A DNA stretch of 64,000 nt from Actinomyces sp. (GTDB lineage: Bacteria > Actinomycetota > Actinomycetes > Actinomycetales > Actinomycetaceae): assembly GCA_022649165.1 (NCBI GenBank), contig JALCNR010000001.1:62001-126000 (forward strand), in the 5' to 3' direction. The position numbers and the translations under genes are program-made. Of the stretch, positions 27,222 through 36,311 are shown one piece after another. The notes below the pieces were generated by a model, which saw only the letters and a program-made list of their open reading frames with translations, was not told the DNA's origin and searched no databases. Each line of letters opens with the position of its first letter. Positions within the stretch are counted from its first letter, which is position 1.

Positions 27222-27791
27222 TCACCCGGACAGCCGCGACCACCACAGGTGCTCGGTGACGGCCCGTCCTCCGACTGCCAGGCGGCGGCGCAGGCCCGCC
27301 GGGGCGAACCCGGCGCTCTGGTAGAAGCGCGTGTGCGCGTCGTCCCCAGCGGTGACCCACACGCGCAGGACGTTCGGCCGGGCGATGTCGACCAGGGCGG
27401 ACAGCAGGCGCGAGGCATGGCCGGACCGGGCGAAGTCGGGGAGGACCTCGAGGGCGAGGATGTCCGTGCCCGCCGGGACGTCCCCCTGGTCCCCGGGCAC
27501 AGGGCCGAGGGCGGGACCGGGCGCGCAGGAGAGGAAGCCGGCGACCGCGCTGCCATGGAGCGCGACGAGCGTGTGGCAGCCCGACGGGGCCGCGGCCTCC
27601 AGCGTCGTCCTCCACCGCTCGCGCACGGCCCCGGTGGAGAGGGCGGGCGCCTCGCCCTGCGGGCCCAGGCCAGCCTGGATGGCCGCCCGGATGCCGCGAA
27701 CCTGGATGCGCGCCACCGCATCGGCGTCCTCGGCCACGGCCGGACGCACCGACCGGTCGGGACGGGCCGCGACGCGGCGCCGGTCCGTCAT
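27222..27791 (-). CDS. GNAT family N-acetyltransferase
   Basis: A 189-residue single-domain acetyltransferase. The acetyl-CoA loop region reads VLPDFARSGHASRLLSALV, with Arg-x-x-Gly-x-Ala/Gly partly degenerate (RSGHAS), and the C-terminal FYQSAGFAPAGL is typical. Substrate unknown. The ATG at 27791 overlaps the dapB stop (ATGA), so it is translated from the dapB message; the pairing may be incidental. Confidence 0.8.
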   Translation of the reverse strand: MTDRRRVAARPDRSVRPAVAEDADAVARIQVRGIRAAIQAGLGPQGEAPALSTGAVRERWRTTLEAAAPSGCHTLVALHGSAVAGFLSCAPGPALGPVPGDQGDVPAGTDILALEVLPDFARSGHASRLLSALVDIARPNVLRVWVTAGDDAHTRFYQSAGFAPAGLRRRLAVGGRAVTEHLWWSRLSG

Positions 27792-28531
27792 GCCAGCCCC
27801 ATCGCGGCGTCGAGCCCCACCGTCAGCCCGGGGCGCTCGCCGACATGGCGCACGGCGAAGAGGACGCCCGGCATGAAGGAGACGCGGTCGAAGGAGTCCG
27901 TGCGGATGACCAACTGCTCGCCCGGGTTGCCCAGGAGGATCTCCTCATGCGCGGTGAGACCGCGCAGGCGCACAGCGTGGACCGGCACGCCGTCGATGCG
28001 GGCGCCGCGGGCTCCCAGGGGATCGGAGCGCGTGGCGTCGGGCATCGCGCCCATCCCGGCCTCCGCTCGAGCCGCCGCGATCCCCCGGGCGGTGGCGGCC
28101 GCCGTGCCCGAGGGGGCGTCGACCTTGTCGGGATGGTGCATCTCGAGGACCTCGGCGCTTTCGAAGTAGGGCGCCGCCATCGCGGCGAAGCGCATGGCCA
28201 GCACCGCGGACATCGCGAAGTTGGGGGCGATCAGCACCGACCGCCCAGCCGTCCGCGCGTGGGCGCCCACCCGATCCAGGGCGTCGGGCCCCCAGCCCGT
28301 GGTGCCCACGACCGCATGGATGCGAGCGTCCAGGCAGGCGTGGACGTTGGCCTCCGTGACCTCGGGACGTGTGAAGTCCACCGCCACGTCCGCCCCCGCC
28401 AGCGTTCCTGGGTCCAGGGCGTCGCCCGCCTCGATGCGCGCGACCAGGTCCAAGTCGGGCGCGGCCTCCACGGCCCCGCACACCGTCGAGCCCATCCGCC
28501 CGGCTGCGCCGATGACCGCCACCTTCACCAT
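27788..28531 (-). CDS. dapB: 4-hydroxy-tetrahydrodipicolinate reductase
   Basis: A 247-residue NAD(P)H-dependent reductase of the DAP pathway. Nucleotide motif VIGAAGRMG at 6-14; GTTGW near 82; catalytic region EMHHPDKVDAPSGTA near 127-141 with His and Lys as expected. The ATG at 28531 has GAGGAGG upstream. The M16 peptidase gene is 34 bases upstream on the same strand, so they may share a transcript. Confidence 0.96.
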   Translation of the reverse strand: MVKVAVIGAAGRMGSTVCGAVEAAPDLDLVARIEAGDALDPGTLAGADVAVDFTRPEVTEANVHACLDARIHAVVGTTGWGPDALDRVGAHARTAGRSVLIAPNFAMSAVLAMRFAAMAAPYFESAEVLEMHHPDKVDAPSGTAAATARGIAAARAEAGMGAMPDATRSDPLGARGARIDGVPVHAVRLRGLTAHEEILLGNPGEQLVIRTDSFDRVSFMPGVLFAVRHVGERPGLTVGLDAAMGLA

Positions 28532-28565
28532 ATGTCCTCCTCCGTCTGCCGACGCCGATCCCGGC

Positions 28566-29915
28566 TCATGGCTCCGCCGGCAGCACGAGCGCGCGGCTGC
28601 GCGGTCCGGCTGCCAGCTCGCCGGCCAGCCTCCTGACGTCCTCGGCCTCCACGGCGTCGAGCCCCGCGAGCGTCGCCTCCACCGTGTAGTAGCGGCCGAG
28701 CATCTCGGCGCGTCCCAGCCGCGCCATCCGGGACCAATTGTCCTCCAGTCCGAGCGCGAGCCCGCCGCGGAGCTGCCCGCGCACGCGCGCCATCTCCTCC
28801 TCCGTGGGGCCGTCCGACGCCAGGGACTCCAGCTGGGCGCTCATGATGTCCTCGACCTGCCCGACCTTCCCGGGCGCGGTGCCCGCGTACATGCCGAAGA
28901 AACCGGTGTCGGCGAAGGGCGAGTCGAAGGCGTACGTCGAGTAGGCGAGCCCCCGCTTCTCGCGGACCTCCTGGAACAGCCGCGACGACATCGATCCTCC
29001 CAGGACGCCGAGCAGCACCGACATCACGCGACGGCGGGGGTCCCCCGCGCGCATGGACGGGCAGCCGACGACGACATGGGCCTGCTCGACCTCGCGGCGT
29101 CGCACGATCTCGCGCGCCTGGGACGCGCCGGCGACCGGCTCGGCGGGGTCCTCCGGCCGGCGCGGCCGCGGCCCGCCCGCGCCGCCGGCCCATCCGGCGC
29201 GTTCCAGCGCAGCCGCGACCTCGTCGAGCAGCCGGTCGTGGTCGACGTGCCCCGCCACGGCGACGACCAGGGTGTCCGGACCGTAGGCCGAGCGGTAGTG
29301 CTCCCACACGTCGTCGCGTCCGATGGCGCGGATCGCCTCGGGCGTCCCTCCGACGGGCCGGCCGAGGGGCGTGTCCCCCATCGCGGCGGCGGCGAAGGCG
29401 TCGTGGACGACCTCGGTGGGGCTGTCCTCGGCCATCGCCAGCTCGTCGAGGATGACGCCGCGCTCCAGGTCGAAGTCCGCGGGGGCGATCCGGGAGGCGG
29501 CCACCATGTCCGTGAGGACGTCGACCGCCATCCCGAGGTCCTGGTCCCGCACCCTCGCCCAGTAGTTCGTCGACTCCTTGCCGGTCTCCGCATTGGATTC
29601 GCCCCCCACCGCGTCGAAGGCGACCGCGATGTCCAGGGCGGAGCGCCGAGCGGTCCCCTTGAACAGGAGGTGCTCGAGGAAGTGGGTGGATCCGGCGTGC
29701 TCCGGGGTCTCGTCGCGGGAGCCCACCGGCACCCACAGGCTCACGCCGACCGAGTGCGTGGCGGGCACGTCCTGGCTGAGGACGCGCACGCCTCCCGGCA
29801 GGACGGTGCGGCGCACACGGGTGTCCCCGTCGTCGAACTCCAGGGAGGTGGTGAGGTCCGGTCCCTCCACCGGCAGGTCGAGGGGATCGGCCTGGGGAGG
29901 TGCGATGCGAGTCAC
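28566..29915 (-). CDS. M16 family zinc metallopeptidase
   Basis: A 449-residue peptidase with the inverted zinc motif HFLEH (H78-x-x-E81-H82) and the distal Glu in ERGVILDEL near 153, then the C-terminal M16 half with the R/Y region (KRGLAYSTYAF). Such proteins (PqqL/processing-peptidase-like) follow pnp-rpsO and precede dapB in many Actinobacteria. The GTG at 29915 is preferred: it overlaps the upstream stop (GTGA) and has GGAGGA 9 bases before it; the ATG at 29936 has no such site. Substrate unknown. Confidence 0.9.
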   Translation of the reverse strand: MTRIAPPQADPLDLPVEGPDLTTSLEFDDGDTRVRRTVLPGGVRVLSQDVPATHSVGVSLWVPVGSRDETPEHAGSTHFLEHLLFKGTARRSALDIAVAFDAVGGESNAETGKESTNYWARVRDQDLGMAVDVLTDMVAASRIAPADFDLERGVILDELAMAEDSPTEVVHDAFAAAAMGDTPLGRPVGGTPEAIRAIGRDDVWEHYRSAYGPDTLVVAVAGHVDHDRLLDEVAAALERAGWAGGAGGPRPRRPEDPAEPVAGASQAREIVRRREVEQAHVVVGCPSMRAGDPRRRVMSVLLGVLGGSMSSRLFQEVREKRGLAYSTYAFDSPFADTGFFGMYAGTAPGKVGQVEDIMSAQLESLASDGPTEEEMARVRGQLRGGLALGLEDNWSRMARLGRAEMLGRYYTVEATLAGLDAVEAEDVRRLAGELAAGPRSRALVLPAEP

Positions 29916-30538
29916 GCCTGCCGGTCCTCCGTCCATGTCGGCGCCGCCTGGCGCGCCGCGTCACCGGGCGCGTCCGGGCCGGGCGCCCCATCCGGCAGCC
30001 CCGGCTCCGGCCTCTCCTGCGGGGCGGGCGTGGCCTCGTCCTCCCCGACCGGTCCGGTCTCGGAGACGGCCGCCGGCGACGAGGGCGCCTCAGCCGTCTT
30101 CTCCGGTTCGGAGGCGCTGCCGGCAGTCCTCTTCGCCGGACGCTCGATGCCGCCGGTCAGGGCGATGAGGAGGCCGACGACGCAGGCCACCGCCTGGATG
30201 CCGAAGAACCAGGCCATCCAGCTGAGGCCGACCTCGATCCCCTGGGCGGTGGCCGTCACGCCCGCGGCCCAGGCGACGACCGACCCCAGCACCGACGCTC
30301 CGAGGGCCCAGACGTAGAACCTGCGCGGCGCCGCGCCCGTCAGCGCCCGCGCCAGGGCGAGGACGCCGGTGACGAGCAGAGCCGGGCAGGCGATGACGAT
30401 GACGGCGCCCAGGGTCATCGGCGCGATCCGACCCGGGTCGGCGGCCTCGATGCCGCCGGTGAGGTCGAGGATCAGCCAGGCGAGGGCGTCCAGGGCGAAC
30501 AACGCCAGGAACAGGACGGAATCCGTGAAGCGGCGCAT
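29912..30538 (-). CDS. four-helix membrane protein with acidic tail, unknown function
   Basis: A 208-residue protein with hydrophobic segments at about 4-25, 33-55, 65-90 and 95-125, then an 80-residue Pro/Glu/Ala-rich cytoplasmic or exposed tail. I do not recognise a family. The ATG at 30538 is set by AGGAGG 7 bases upstream. Its end overlaps the M16 peptidase start (GTGA), so the two proteins are produced together and may be functionally linked at the membrane; that is inference. Confidence 0.7.
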   Translation of the reverse strand: MRRFTDSVLFLALFALDALAWLILDLTGGIEAADPGRIAPMTLGAVIVIACPALLVTGVLALARALTGAAPRRFYVWALGASVLGSVVAWAAGVTATAQGIEVGLSWMAWFFGIQAVACVVGLLIALTGGIERPAKRTAGSASEPEKTAEAPSSPAAVSETGPVGEDEATPAPQERPEPGLPDGAPGPDAPGDAARQAAPTWTEDRQA

Positions 30539-30613
30539 GCGCGCACCTCCTGGTATCTGGGATCGGGCACTCATCGGGCAACTCCCCCGAGTGTAGGGCC
30601 CCGGCCGCCCGAG

Positions 30614-30649
30614 CGACGGGCCCGCAGCCAAGTGGCTGCGGGCCCGTCG
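30614..30649 (-). terminator. pnp terminator
   Basis: A 16-bp perfect stem with a tetraloop (arms 30614-30629 and 30634-30649), 31 bases past the pnp stop. It separates pnp from the membrane-protein/M16/dapB group. Confidence 0.85.
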
Positions 30650-30680
30650 GCAGAGCGCAGAGGCTCAGTCGGTCACGCGC

Positions 30681-33038
30681 TCAGTCCTCGGAGGCGTTCT
30701 CCTCCGACGCCGGCGCCTCGCCCTCATCGTCATGGTGACGACGCGAGCGGGTGCGCGGGCGGCGCTCACGGCGTTCGGCCCGCTCGCCCCGCGGGGCGCG
30801 CTCACGGCCGCCCTCGTGGGACTCCTCGGCCTCGCCCGCCTCCCCGTCGACGACGGCGTGCAGCGACAGCTTGCCGCGATCGCCGATCTCGGCGATCTCG
30901 ACCTCGACCTGCTGGCCGACCTGGAGGACATCGTCCACCGAGTCGATGCGCTTGCCGCCGACCAGGCGACGCACCTGCGAGATGTGCAGGAGGCCGTCCT
31001 TGCCGGGGGTCAGCGAGACGAACGCGCCGAAGGACGTGGTCTTGACGACCGTGCCGACGAAGCGCTCGCCGACCTCGGGCATCTGCGGGTTCGCGATCTG
31101 GTTGACGAGCGCCCGGGCCGCCTCGGCAGCCTCGCCGGTCGAGGCCCCGATGTAGACGGTGCCGTCGTCCTCGATCGTGAGGTCCGCGCCCGTGTCCTCC
31201 TGGATCTGGTTGATCATCTTGCCCTTCGGACCGATGACCTCGCCGATCTTGTCGACCGGCACCTGCACCGTGATGATGCGCGGCGCGGTGGGCGACATCT
31301 CGTCGGGGCCGTCGATCGCCTGGTTGATGAGGTTGAGGATCACCAGCCGCGCGTCGCGGGCCTGGGCCAGAGCGCCGCGCAGGACGTCGGAGTCGATGCC
31401 GTCGAGCTTCGTGTCCAGCTGGAGCGCGGTGACGAAGTCCGTCGTGCCCGCGACCTTGAAGTCCATGTCGCCGAAGCCGTCCTCGGCGCCGAGGATGTCG
31501 GTGAGGGTCACGGACTTCCTCTCCCCGTCGACCTCGCCGGTCATCAGGCCCATCGCGATGCCCGCGACCGGGGCGCGCAGCGGCACGCCGGCCTGGAGCA
31601 GGGACAGGGTGGAGGCGCACACCGACCCCATGGACGAGGAGCCGTTCGACCCCAGCGTCTCCGAGACCTGGCGGATGGCGTAGGGGAAGTCCTCGCGGCT
31701 GGGCAGCACCGGCTTGAGCGCGCGCTCGGCCAGGTCCCCGTGCCCGATCTCGCGGCGCTTCGGGGAGCCGACGCGCCCCGTCTCGCCGGTGGAGAAGGGC
31801 GGGAAGTTGTACTGGTGCATGTAGCGCTTCGCCGAGACCGGGGAGAGGTTGTCGAGCTGCTGCTCCATGCGGAGCATGGCCAGCGTCGTGATGCCGAGGA
31901 TCTGGGTCTCGCCGCGCTGGAAGAGCGCGGAGCCGTGCACGCGGGGCACGACCTCGACCTCGGCGGACAGCGACCGGATCTGGGTGGGCGTGCGCCCGTC
32001 CATGCGGACGCCCTCGCGCAGCGTGCGCATGCGGATCGTCTGCTTCTCCAGGGAGCGGAAGGCGGCCTTGAGCTCCTTCTCCTCCTCCGGGCGGTCGGCC
32101 AGCAGCGCCTCGAGCATCTCGGCGCGCACCGCGTCGACAGCCTCGTCGCGGGCCAGCTTGCCCTCGGTGAGAAGAGCCTTCGCCACCTTGTCGCCGACCC
32201 AGGACTCGACCGCCGCGTACTGCTCGTCGGTGTAGTCGAGGAACAGCGGGAAGTCCACGGTCTCCTTGGAGGCCTTGGACGCGATCTCCATCTGGGCGAG
32301 GCACAGGGCGCGGATGAAAGGCTTCGCGGCCTCCAGGCCGTCGGCCACCACGTCCTCCGTGGGCGCCACGGCGCCGGCCTGGATGAGATTCCACTCGTTC
32401 TCGCCGCCGCCGGCCTCGACCATCATGATCGCGACGTCGTCGGTGCCGTCCTCGTGGGCGACGATGCGCCCCGCGACGGTGATGTTGAAGACCGAGCGCT
32501 CCATCTCGGACCAGCGCGGGAACGCGACCCACTGCCCGTCGATGAGAGCCAGCCGGGTGCCGCCGATCGGCCCCGTGAAGGGCAGGCCCGCGATCTGGGT
32601 GGACATCGAGGCCGCGTTGATGGCCAGGACGTCGTAGGCGTCATCAGGGTGGACCGACAGGACGGTCTCCACGACCTGGACCTCGTTGCGCAGTCCCTTG
32701 ACGAATCCGGGGCGCAGGGGGCGGTCGATGAGGCGGGCGGCCAGGATGGCCTCCGTGCCGGGGCGTCCCTCGCGGCGGAAGAACGATCCGGGGATCCGTC
32801 CCGCGGCGTAGGCGCGCTCCTCGACGTCGACCGTCAGGGGGAAGAAGTCGAACTGGTCCTTGGGGTGCTTCCCGACCGTCGTGGCCGAGAGCACCATGGT
32901 CTCGTCGTCCAGGTAGGCGACCGCGGATCCCGCGGCCTGCTGGGCCAGGCGCCCCGTCTCGAAGCGCACCGTGCGCTTCCCGAAGCGACCGTTGTCGATC
33001 GTCGCCTCCGCGGCGACGATGTCAGGGCCTTCCATCAT
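30681..33038 (-). CDS. pnp: polyribonucleotide nucleotidyltransferase
   Basis: A 785-residue 3'-5' phosphorolytic exoribonuclease. It has two RNase PH domains (about 15-150 and 335-560, the second with [17 protein letters not shown]), a KH domain ([18 protein letters not shown]) and an S1 domain ([19 protein letters not shown]). The C terminus is a 75-residue Arg/Glu-rich tail, common in Actinobacteria and a likely RNA-binding extension. The first of two adjacent ATGs (33038) is used; AAGGAG lies 11 bases upstream. rpsO is directly upstream, the classic rpsO-pnp pair. Confidence 0.96.
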   Translation of the reverse strand: MMEGPDIVAAEATIDNGRFGKRTVRFETGRLAQQAAGSAVAYLDDETMVLSATTVGKHPKDQFDFFPLTVDVEERAYAAGRIPGSFFRREGRPGTEAILAARLIDRPLRPGFVKGLRNEVQVVETVLSVHPDDAYDVLAINAASMSTQIAGLPFTGPIGGTRLALIDGQWVAFPRWSEMERSVFNITVAGRIVAHEDGTDDVAIMMVEAGGGENEWNLIQAGAVAPTEDVVADGLEAAKPFIRALCLAQMEIASKASKETVDFPLFLDYTDEQYAAVESWVGDKVAKALLTEGKLARDEAVDAVRAEMLEALLADRPEEEKELKAAFRSLEKQTIRMRTLREGVRMDGRTPTQIRSLSAEVEVVPRVHGSALFQRGETQILGITTLAMLRMEQQLDNLSPVSAKRYMHQYNFPPFSTGETGRVGSPKRREIGHGDLAERALKPVLPSREDFPYAIRQVSETLGSNGSSSMGSVCASTLSLLQAGVPLRAPVAGIAMGLMTGEVDGERKSVTLTDILGAEDGFGDMDFKVAGTTDFVTALQLDTKLDGIDSDVLRGALAQARDARLVILNLINQAIDGPDEMSPTAPRIITVQVPVDKIGEVIGPKGKMINQIQEDTGADLTIEDDGTVYIGASTGEAAEAARALVNQIANPQMPEVGERFVGTVVKTTSFGAFVSLTPGKDGLLHISQVRRLVGGKRIDSVDDVLQVGQQVEVEIAEIGDRGKLSLHAVVDGEAGEAEESHEGGRERAPRGERAERRERRPRTRSRRHHDDEGEAPASEENASED

Positions 33039-33215
33039 GTGGCGTGATTCTCCTTGGATGAGGTGGTATCGCGCCTGGTGCCGGCCTTCGATCGAAGCCC
33101 ACGGCATGCGGTCGGGGAGATCCGCCCGGGTCCGTGAGCCACTGTCGAAAACCGCCCACTGCAGCGCGGTGTCCGGATGGGGCCGGGGCCGGTCGGCCCC
33201 ACGCCCGCTGTGGAA

Positions 33216-33245
33216 CCGGCCCGGAACCATGGGGAACCGGGCCGG
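33216..33245 (-). terminator. hairpin just after rpsO (partial terminator or processing site)
   Basis: CCGGCCCGG/CCGGGCCGG forms a 9-bp stem with a 12-base loop, 6 bases past the rpsO stop and 180 bases before pnp. In other bacteria the rpsO-pnp gap carries an attenuator and an RNase III site that tune pnp; a similar role is inferred. Confidence 0.6.
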
Positions 33246-33251
33246 GGTGGG

Positions 33252-33521
33252 TCAGCGACGCAGGCCGAGGCGCTCGATCAGCGAGCGATAGCGCTCGATG
33301 TCGATGCCGGCCAGGTAGCCGAGGAGGCGCTTGCGGCGTCCGACCAGCAGCATCAGACCACGACGCGAGTGGTGGTCGTGCGGGTGGGACTTGAAGTGCT
33401 CGGTGAGATCCTTGATGCGCTGGGTGAGCAGTGCGATCTGGACCTCCGGGGAGCCCGTATCGCCCTCATGGGTGGCGTACTCGGCGACGATCTGGTCCTT
33501 GACGTCCTTGGTCAGCGGCAC
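33252..33521 (-). CDS. rpsO: 30S ribosomal protein S15
   Basis: An 89-residue protein, the usual length, binding the central 16S rRNA domain. The signature [11 protein letters not shown] appears as [21 protein letters not shown]. The GTG at 33521 has AAGGAG upstream and gives VPLTKDVK, the expected N terminus. A TAGCCT -10 at 33610-33605 would give a 77-base leader with a GGGG/CCCC hairpin, which may serve S15 autoregulation. Confidence 0.97.
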   Translation of the reverse strand: MPLTKDVKDQIVAEYATHEGDTGSPEVQIALLTQRIKDLTEHFKSHPHDHHSRRGLMLLVGRRKRLLGYLAGIDIERYRSLIERLGLRR

Positions 33522-33630
33522 GTGAGCTCCTTGATGTCTCGTTGCGCGGAGCACCGGGGCTGTCCCCGGGCATGACTGTCCGCGGCCGATCGAACGGCGT
33601 GCTCAGGCTAGCACGGCGCTCTGGCGCATC

Positions 33631-33660
33631 CGGGCGCCGTGAGGCGCCCCACGGCGCCCG
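33631..33660 (-). terminator. ribF terminator
   Basis: An 11-bp perfect stem (33631-33641 with 33650-33660) and 8-base loop, 35 bases past the ribF stop, ahead of the rpsO promoter. Confidence 0.78.
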
Positions 33661-33695
33661 GCGGGGTGAGATCCCGCACGCCCCATGCCGCGCGC

Positions 33696-34685
33696 CTACT
33701 GGGCGCTCACCTGTGCGGGGTCGACGCGGCCCGACACCGCGACGCCCAGGACCGCCGCCGTGCGCCGCAGGTCGTCGTCCATCTGGTCCTGCAGCTGCTC
33801 CACGGAGTCGAAGGCCGTCATCGCCCGGATCCGGTCGACGAAGTGGACGGCGATGCGCTCGCCGTACAGATTGAGATCCGTTCGCCCCAGCACATGGGCC
33901 TCCACGGTGCGCCTCACCGCGTCGAACTGCGGGTTCGAGCCCACCGAGATCGAGGCCGGGAGGAACTCACGCGCCGTCGTGCCCGGCACCTCGCGCACGA
34001 CCCATCCGGCGTACACCCCATCGGCGGGCACGACGCCCTCGATCCCCGAGCTGAGGTTCGCGGTGGGGAACCCCAGCGCCCGACCCCGCTTGAACCCGTG
34101 CTCGACGACGCCGCGGATGCGATGGAAGCGCCCGAGCACGCGCGCTGCCCCGGCGACGTCGCCCTGGGACAGCAGCTCGCGCACCCATGACGAGGACCAC
34201 CTGCGGCCGTCCTGGTCGCGGATGTCCGCGACGACCACGACGTCGAAGTCGTGCCGGCGCCCGATCGCCCGCAGGGTGTCGACGTCGCCGGCGTTGTGGC
34301 GCCCGAAGCGGAAGTCCTCCCCCACCACGACCTCGAGGGCGCCCAAGCGCTCGACGAGGTACTGGACCGCGAACGCCTCAGGCTCCAGCGTGTACACCGA
34401 GGCGTCGTAGTGGACGACGAGCGTCGCGTCCAGTCCCGCCCCGGCCATCGCGTCGAGCCGGTCGCTGAGGGGGGTGATCAGCTGAATATCCGCCTCGGGA
34501 TGATGCACCTGGGAGGGGTGGGGGTCAAAGGTGCAGGCCACCGCGTCCACCCCCTTGCGACGCGCGTGCCCGACGCATGTCCCGATGATGCTGCGGTGCC
34601 CTCGGTGCATCCCGTCGAAGTTGCCGATCGTCACCACCGAGCGCTCGTCGCCGGGCACCTGGTCCAGTTCGGTCCAGATCTTCAC
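33696..34685 (-). CDS. ribF: bifunctional riboflavin kinase/FAD synthetase
   Basis: A 329-residue enzyme making FMN and FAD. The N-terminal adenylyltransferase has IGNFDGMHRGH (20-30; HxGH-like MHRGH) and the C-terminal flavokinase has GRALGFPTANLS near 200 and DGVYAGW. The GTG at 34685 is the start giving MKIWTELDQVP. It ends the rbfA-truB-ribF operon, 34 bases after truB. Confidence 0.95.
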   Translation of the reverse strand: MKIWTELDQVPGDERSVVTIGNFDGMHRGHRSIIGTCVGHARRKGVDAVACTFDPHPSQVHHPEADIQLITPLSDRLDAMAGAGLDATLVVHYDASVYTLEPEAFAVQYLVERLGALEVVVGEDFRFGRHNAGDVDTLRAIGRRHDFDVVVVADIRDQDGRRWSSSWVRELLSQGDVAGAARVLGRFHRIRGVVEHGFKRGRALGFPTANLSSGIEGVVPADGVYAGWVVREVPGTTAREFLPASISVGSNPQFDAVRRTVEAHVLGRTDLNLYGERIAVHFVDRIRAMTAFDSVEQLQDQMDDDLRRTAAVLGVAVSGRVDPAQVSAQ

Positions 34686-34719
34686 GCGCAGTCCCCTTCC
34701 CTATGTGGCGCCGCCCCGG

Positions 34720-35697
34720 TCAGAAGACCAGGACCGTTCTCAGCGCGCCCGCCCCGCCCTCCGGGCCCTCGATCCGGGCCAGTCCCAGCACGGTGGCCCC
34801 GTCCGGGGCGAGGACGCCCACCGGCCCCTCCCCCGCCGACCCGCGCAGCGTCTCCAGGGCCGCCGGGTCGCGACGCGGCGCCTGGCCGTGGGAGAAACGG
34901 ATGGCCTCGTCCTCGTCGAGCACGAGGTCGGGGAACATCGCCCGGACCGCGGTGTCCAGCCCGAGGAGGGGCAGCGCCTCCCCGCGCTCGGCGCGGGCCG
35001 TGAGCTCCGTCAGCGTCTCCGCATCGTTGAGCGTGAAGGACCCGACCTCGGTGCGGCGCAGGCGCGTGAGGTGGGCGCCCGTGCCGAGCGCCAACCCGAT
35101 GTCGCGGGCGAGCGCACGCACGTACGTCCCCGAGGAGCACTCGACATGCAGGTCGACATCGGTGACCGGAACGGGCCGCGCCTCCGGGGCGATCGTCTGC
35201 TCCCGCGGCACGCCGACGACATCGAGCCTGCCGACGCGGACAGGACGGGCGGGGATGTCGACCTCGACTCCCTCGCGCGCGAGCGCGTAGGCGCGCCGCC
35301 CCCCGATCTTGATGGCGGAGACCGCGGATGGGATCTGCCAGATGTCGCCCCGCAGCGGGGCGATCGCCTCTTCGAGTGCCTCGTCGGAGAGTCCGGAGCA
35401 GCCCCGAAGCTCGACGGTTTCGCCGTCGGCGTCGTCCGTGGATGTGGTCTGGCCCAGTCGCATCGTGGCCTCGTAGGTCTTCGAGTCCGCTGTCAGCCAC
35501 CTCAGCAGCCGCGTCGCCCGGTCGACCCCGACGATCAGGACGCCGGTGGCCATCGGGTCGAGCGTGCCGGCGTGGCCCACCCGGCGGGTCCGCGCCAGGC
35601 GCCGCACCCGGGCGACCACGTCGTGGCTGGTGAGCCCCGCGTCCTTGTCGACGACCAGCAGCCCCGAGGGCGTGCGCGGCGCCTCGCTCCCGGTCAT
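34720..35697 (-). CDS. truB: tRNA pseudouridine(55) synthase
   Basis: A 325-residue enzyme isomerising U55 in the T loop of all tRNAs. Catalytic Asp47 is in GHAGTLDPMATG; KTYEATMRLG and the late LGTGAHLTRLRR belong to the fold. The C terminus has a PUA-like segment (DEAIRFSHGQAP). The ATG at 35697 is one base after the rbfA stop. Actinobacterial order rbfA-truB-ribF is kept. Confidence 0.96.
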   Translation of the reverse strand: MTGSEAPRTPSGLLVVDKDAGLTSHDVVARVRRLARTRRVGHAGTLDPMATGVLIVGVDRATRLLRWLTADSKTYEATMRLGQTTSTDDADGETVELRGCSGLSDEALEEAIAPLRGDIWQIPSAVSAIKIGGRRAYALAREGVEVDIPARPVRVGRLDVVGVPREQTIAPEARPVPVTDVDLHVECSSGTYVRALARDIGLALGTGAHLTRLRRTEVGSFTLNDAETLTELTARAERGEALPLLGLDTAVRAMFPDLVLDEDEAIRFSHGQAPRRDPAALETLRGSAGEGPVGVLAPDGATVLGLARIEGPEGGAGALRTVLVF

Positions 35698-35698
35698 C

Positions 35699-36163
35699 TC
35701 AGCGGATGCCCCCGCTCTCCCCGGATTCGTCGGGAGCGGGGCCGTCCTCGTCGCGACGGTACGGGTCCGGGTCCCCCGCGAAGGCAGCGCCCTGCGAGCG
35801 CCGCGCGATCTCCTCGTCGCGGGCCCGCGCGGCCTCCAGCGCCTCCTCCAGGGAGGCGGCGGTCTGCGGGAGCGCATCGGGAATGAACTCGAGCGTCGGG
35901 GTGAGCCGGATGCCCAGGGCGCGGCCCACCTCGGAGCGCAGGATGCCGGCCGCCGAGGAGAAGGCCCGCGCCGCAGCCTCGCGCTCCGGCCCGTCGCCCA
36001 GGACCGTGTAGAACACGGAGGCATGCTGGAGGTCGCCGGTCACCCGGACGTCCGTGATCGTCACCGGCGCGAGCCGCGGATCCTTGACGCGGCGTCCCAA
36101 CAGACGCGCGACGGTCTGCTGGATCCGGTCCTCGACCTTGTGAACACGTGTCTGGTCCGCCAT
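35699..36163 (-). CDS. rbfA: ribosome-binding factor A
   Basis: A 154-residue KH-fold factor for late 16S rRNA maturation. Recognisable by RVHKVEDRIQQTVARLLGRR, DPRLAPVTITDVRVTGDLQH and the A-kink region LRSEVGRALGIRLTPTLEF. A 40-residue acidic tail follows. The ATG at 36163 has AGGAGGAG upstream. It is separated from infB by a strong terminator, so it probably has its own promoter or depends on readthrough. Confidence 0.95.
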   Translation of the reverse strand: MADQTRVHKVEDRIQQTVARLLGRRVKDPRLAPVTITDVRVTGDLQHASVFYTVLGDGPEREAAARAFSSAAGILRSEVGRALGIRLTPTLEFIPDALPQTAASLEEALEAARARDEEIARRSQGAAFAGDPDPYRRDEDGPAPDESGESGGIR

Positions 36164-36244
36164 GCGGCCTCCTCCTGGTATCGGCGCTGTCCCGGCCCGG
36201 ACGCCCCGAGCTCACGGCCCTCCATGGTACGTGGTCCCCGCGCG

Positions 36245-36291
36245 GCACCGCGCCCGCGGGGACGTCATCGACATCCCCGCGGGCGCGGTGC
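36245..36291 (-). terminator. infB terminator
   Basis: A perfect 18-bp stem (36245-36262 with 36274-36291) and an 11-base loop, 20 bases past the infB stop. The strongest hairpin in the window. Confidence 0.9.
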
Positions 36292-36311
36292 GTGCGCAGC
36301 GATCCAGCGGC

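Noticed and set aside
33039-33230. Coding extension of PNPase upstream of 33038
   Set aside because: The upstream frame is the rpsO-pnp spacer; the ribosome binding site and family N terminus place the start at 33038.
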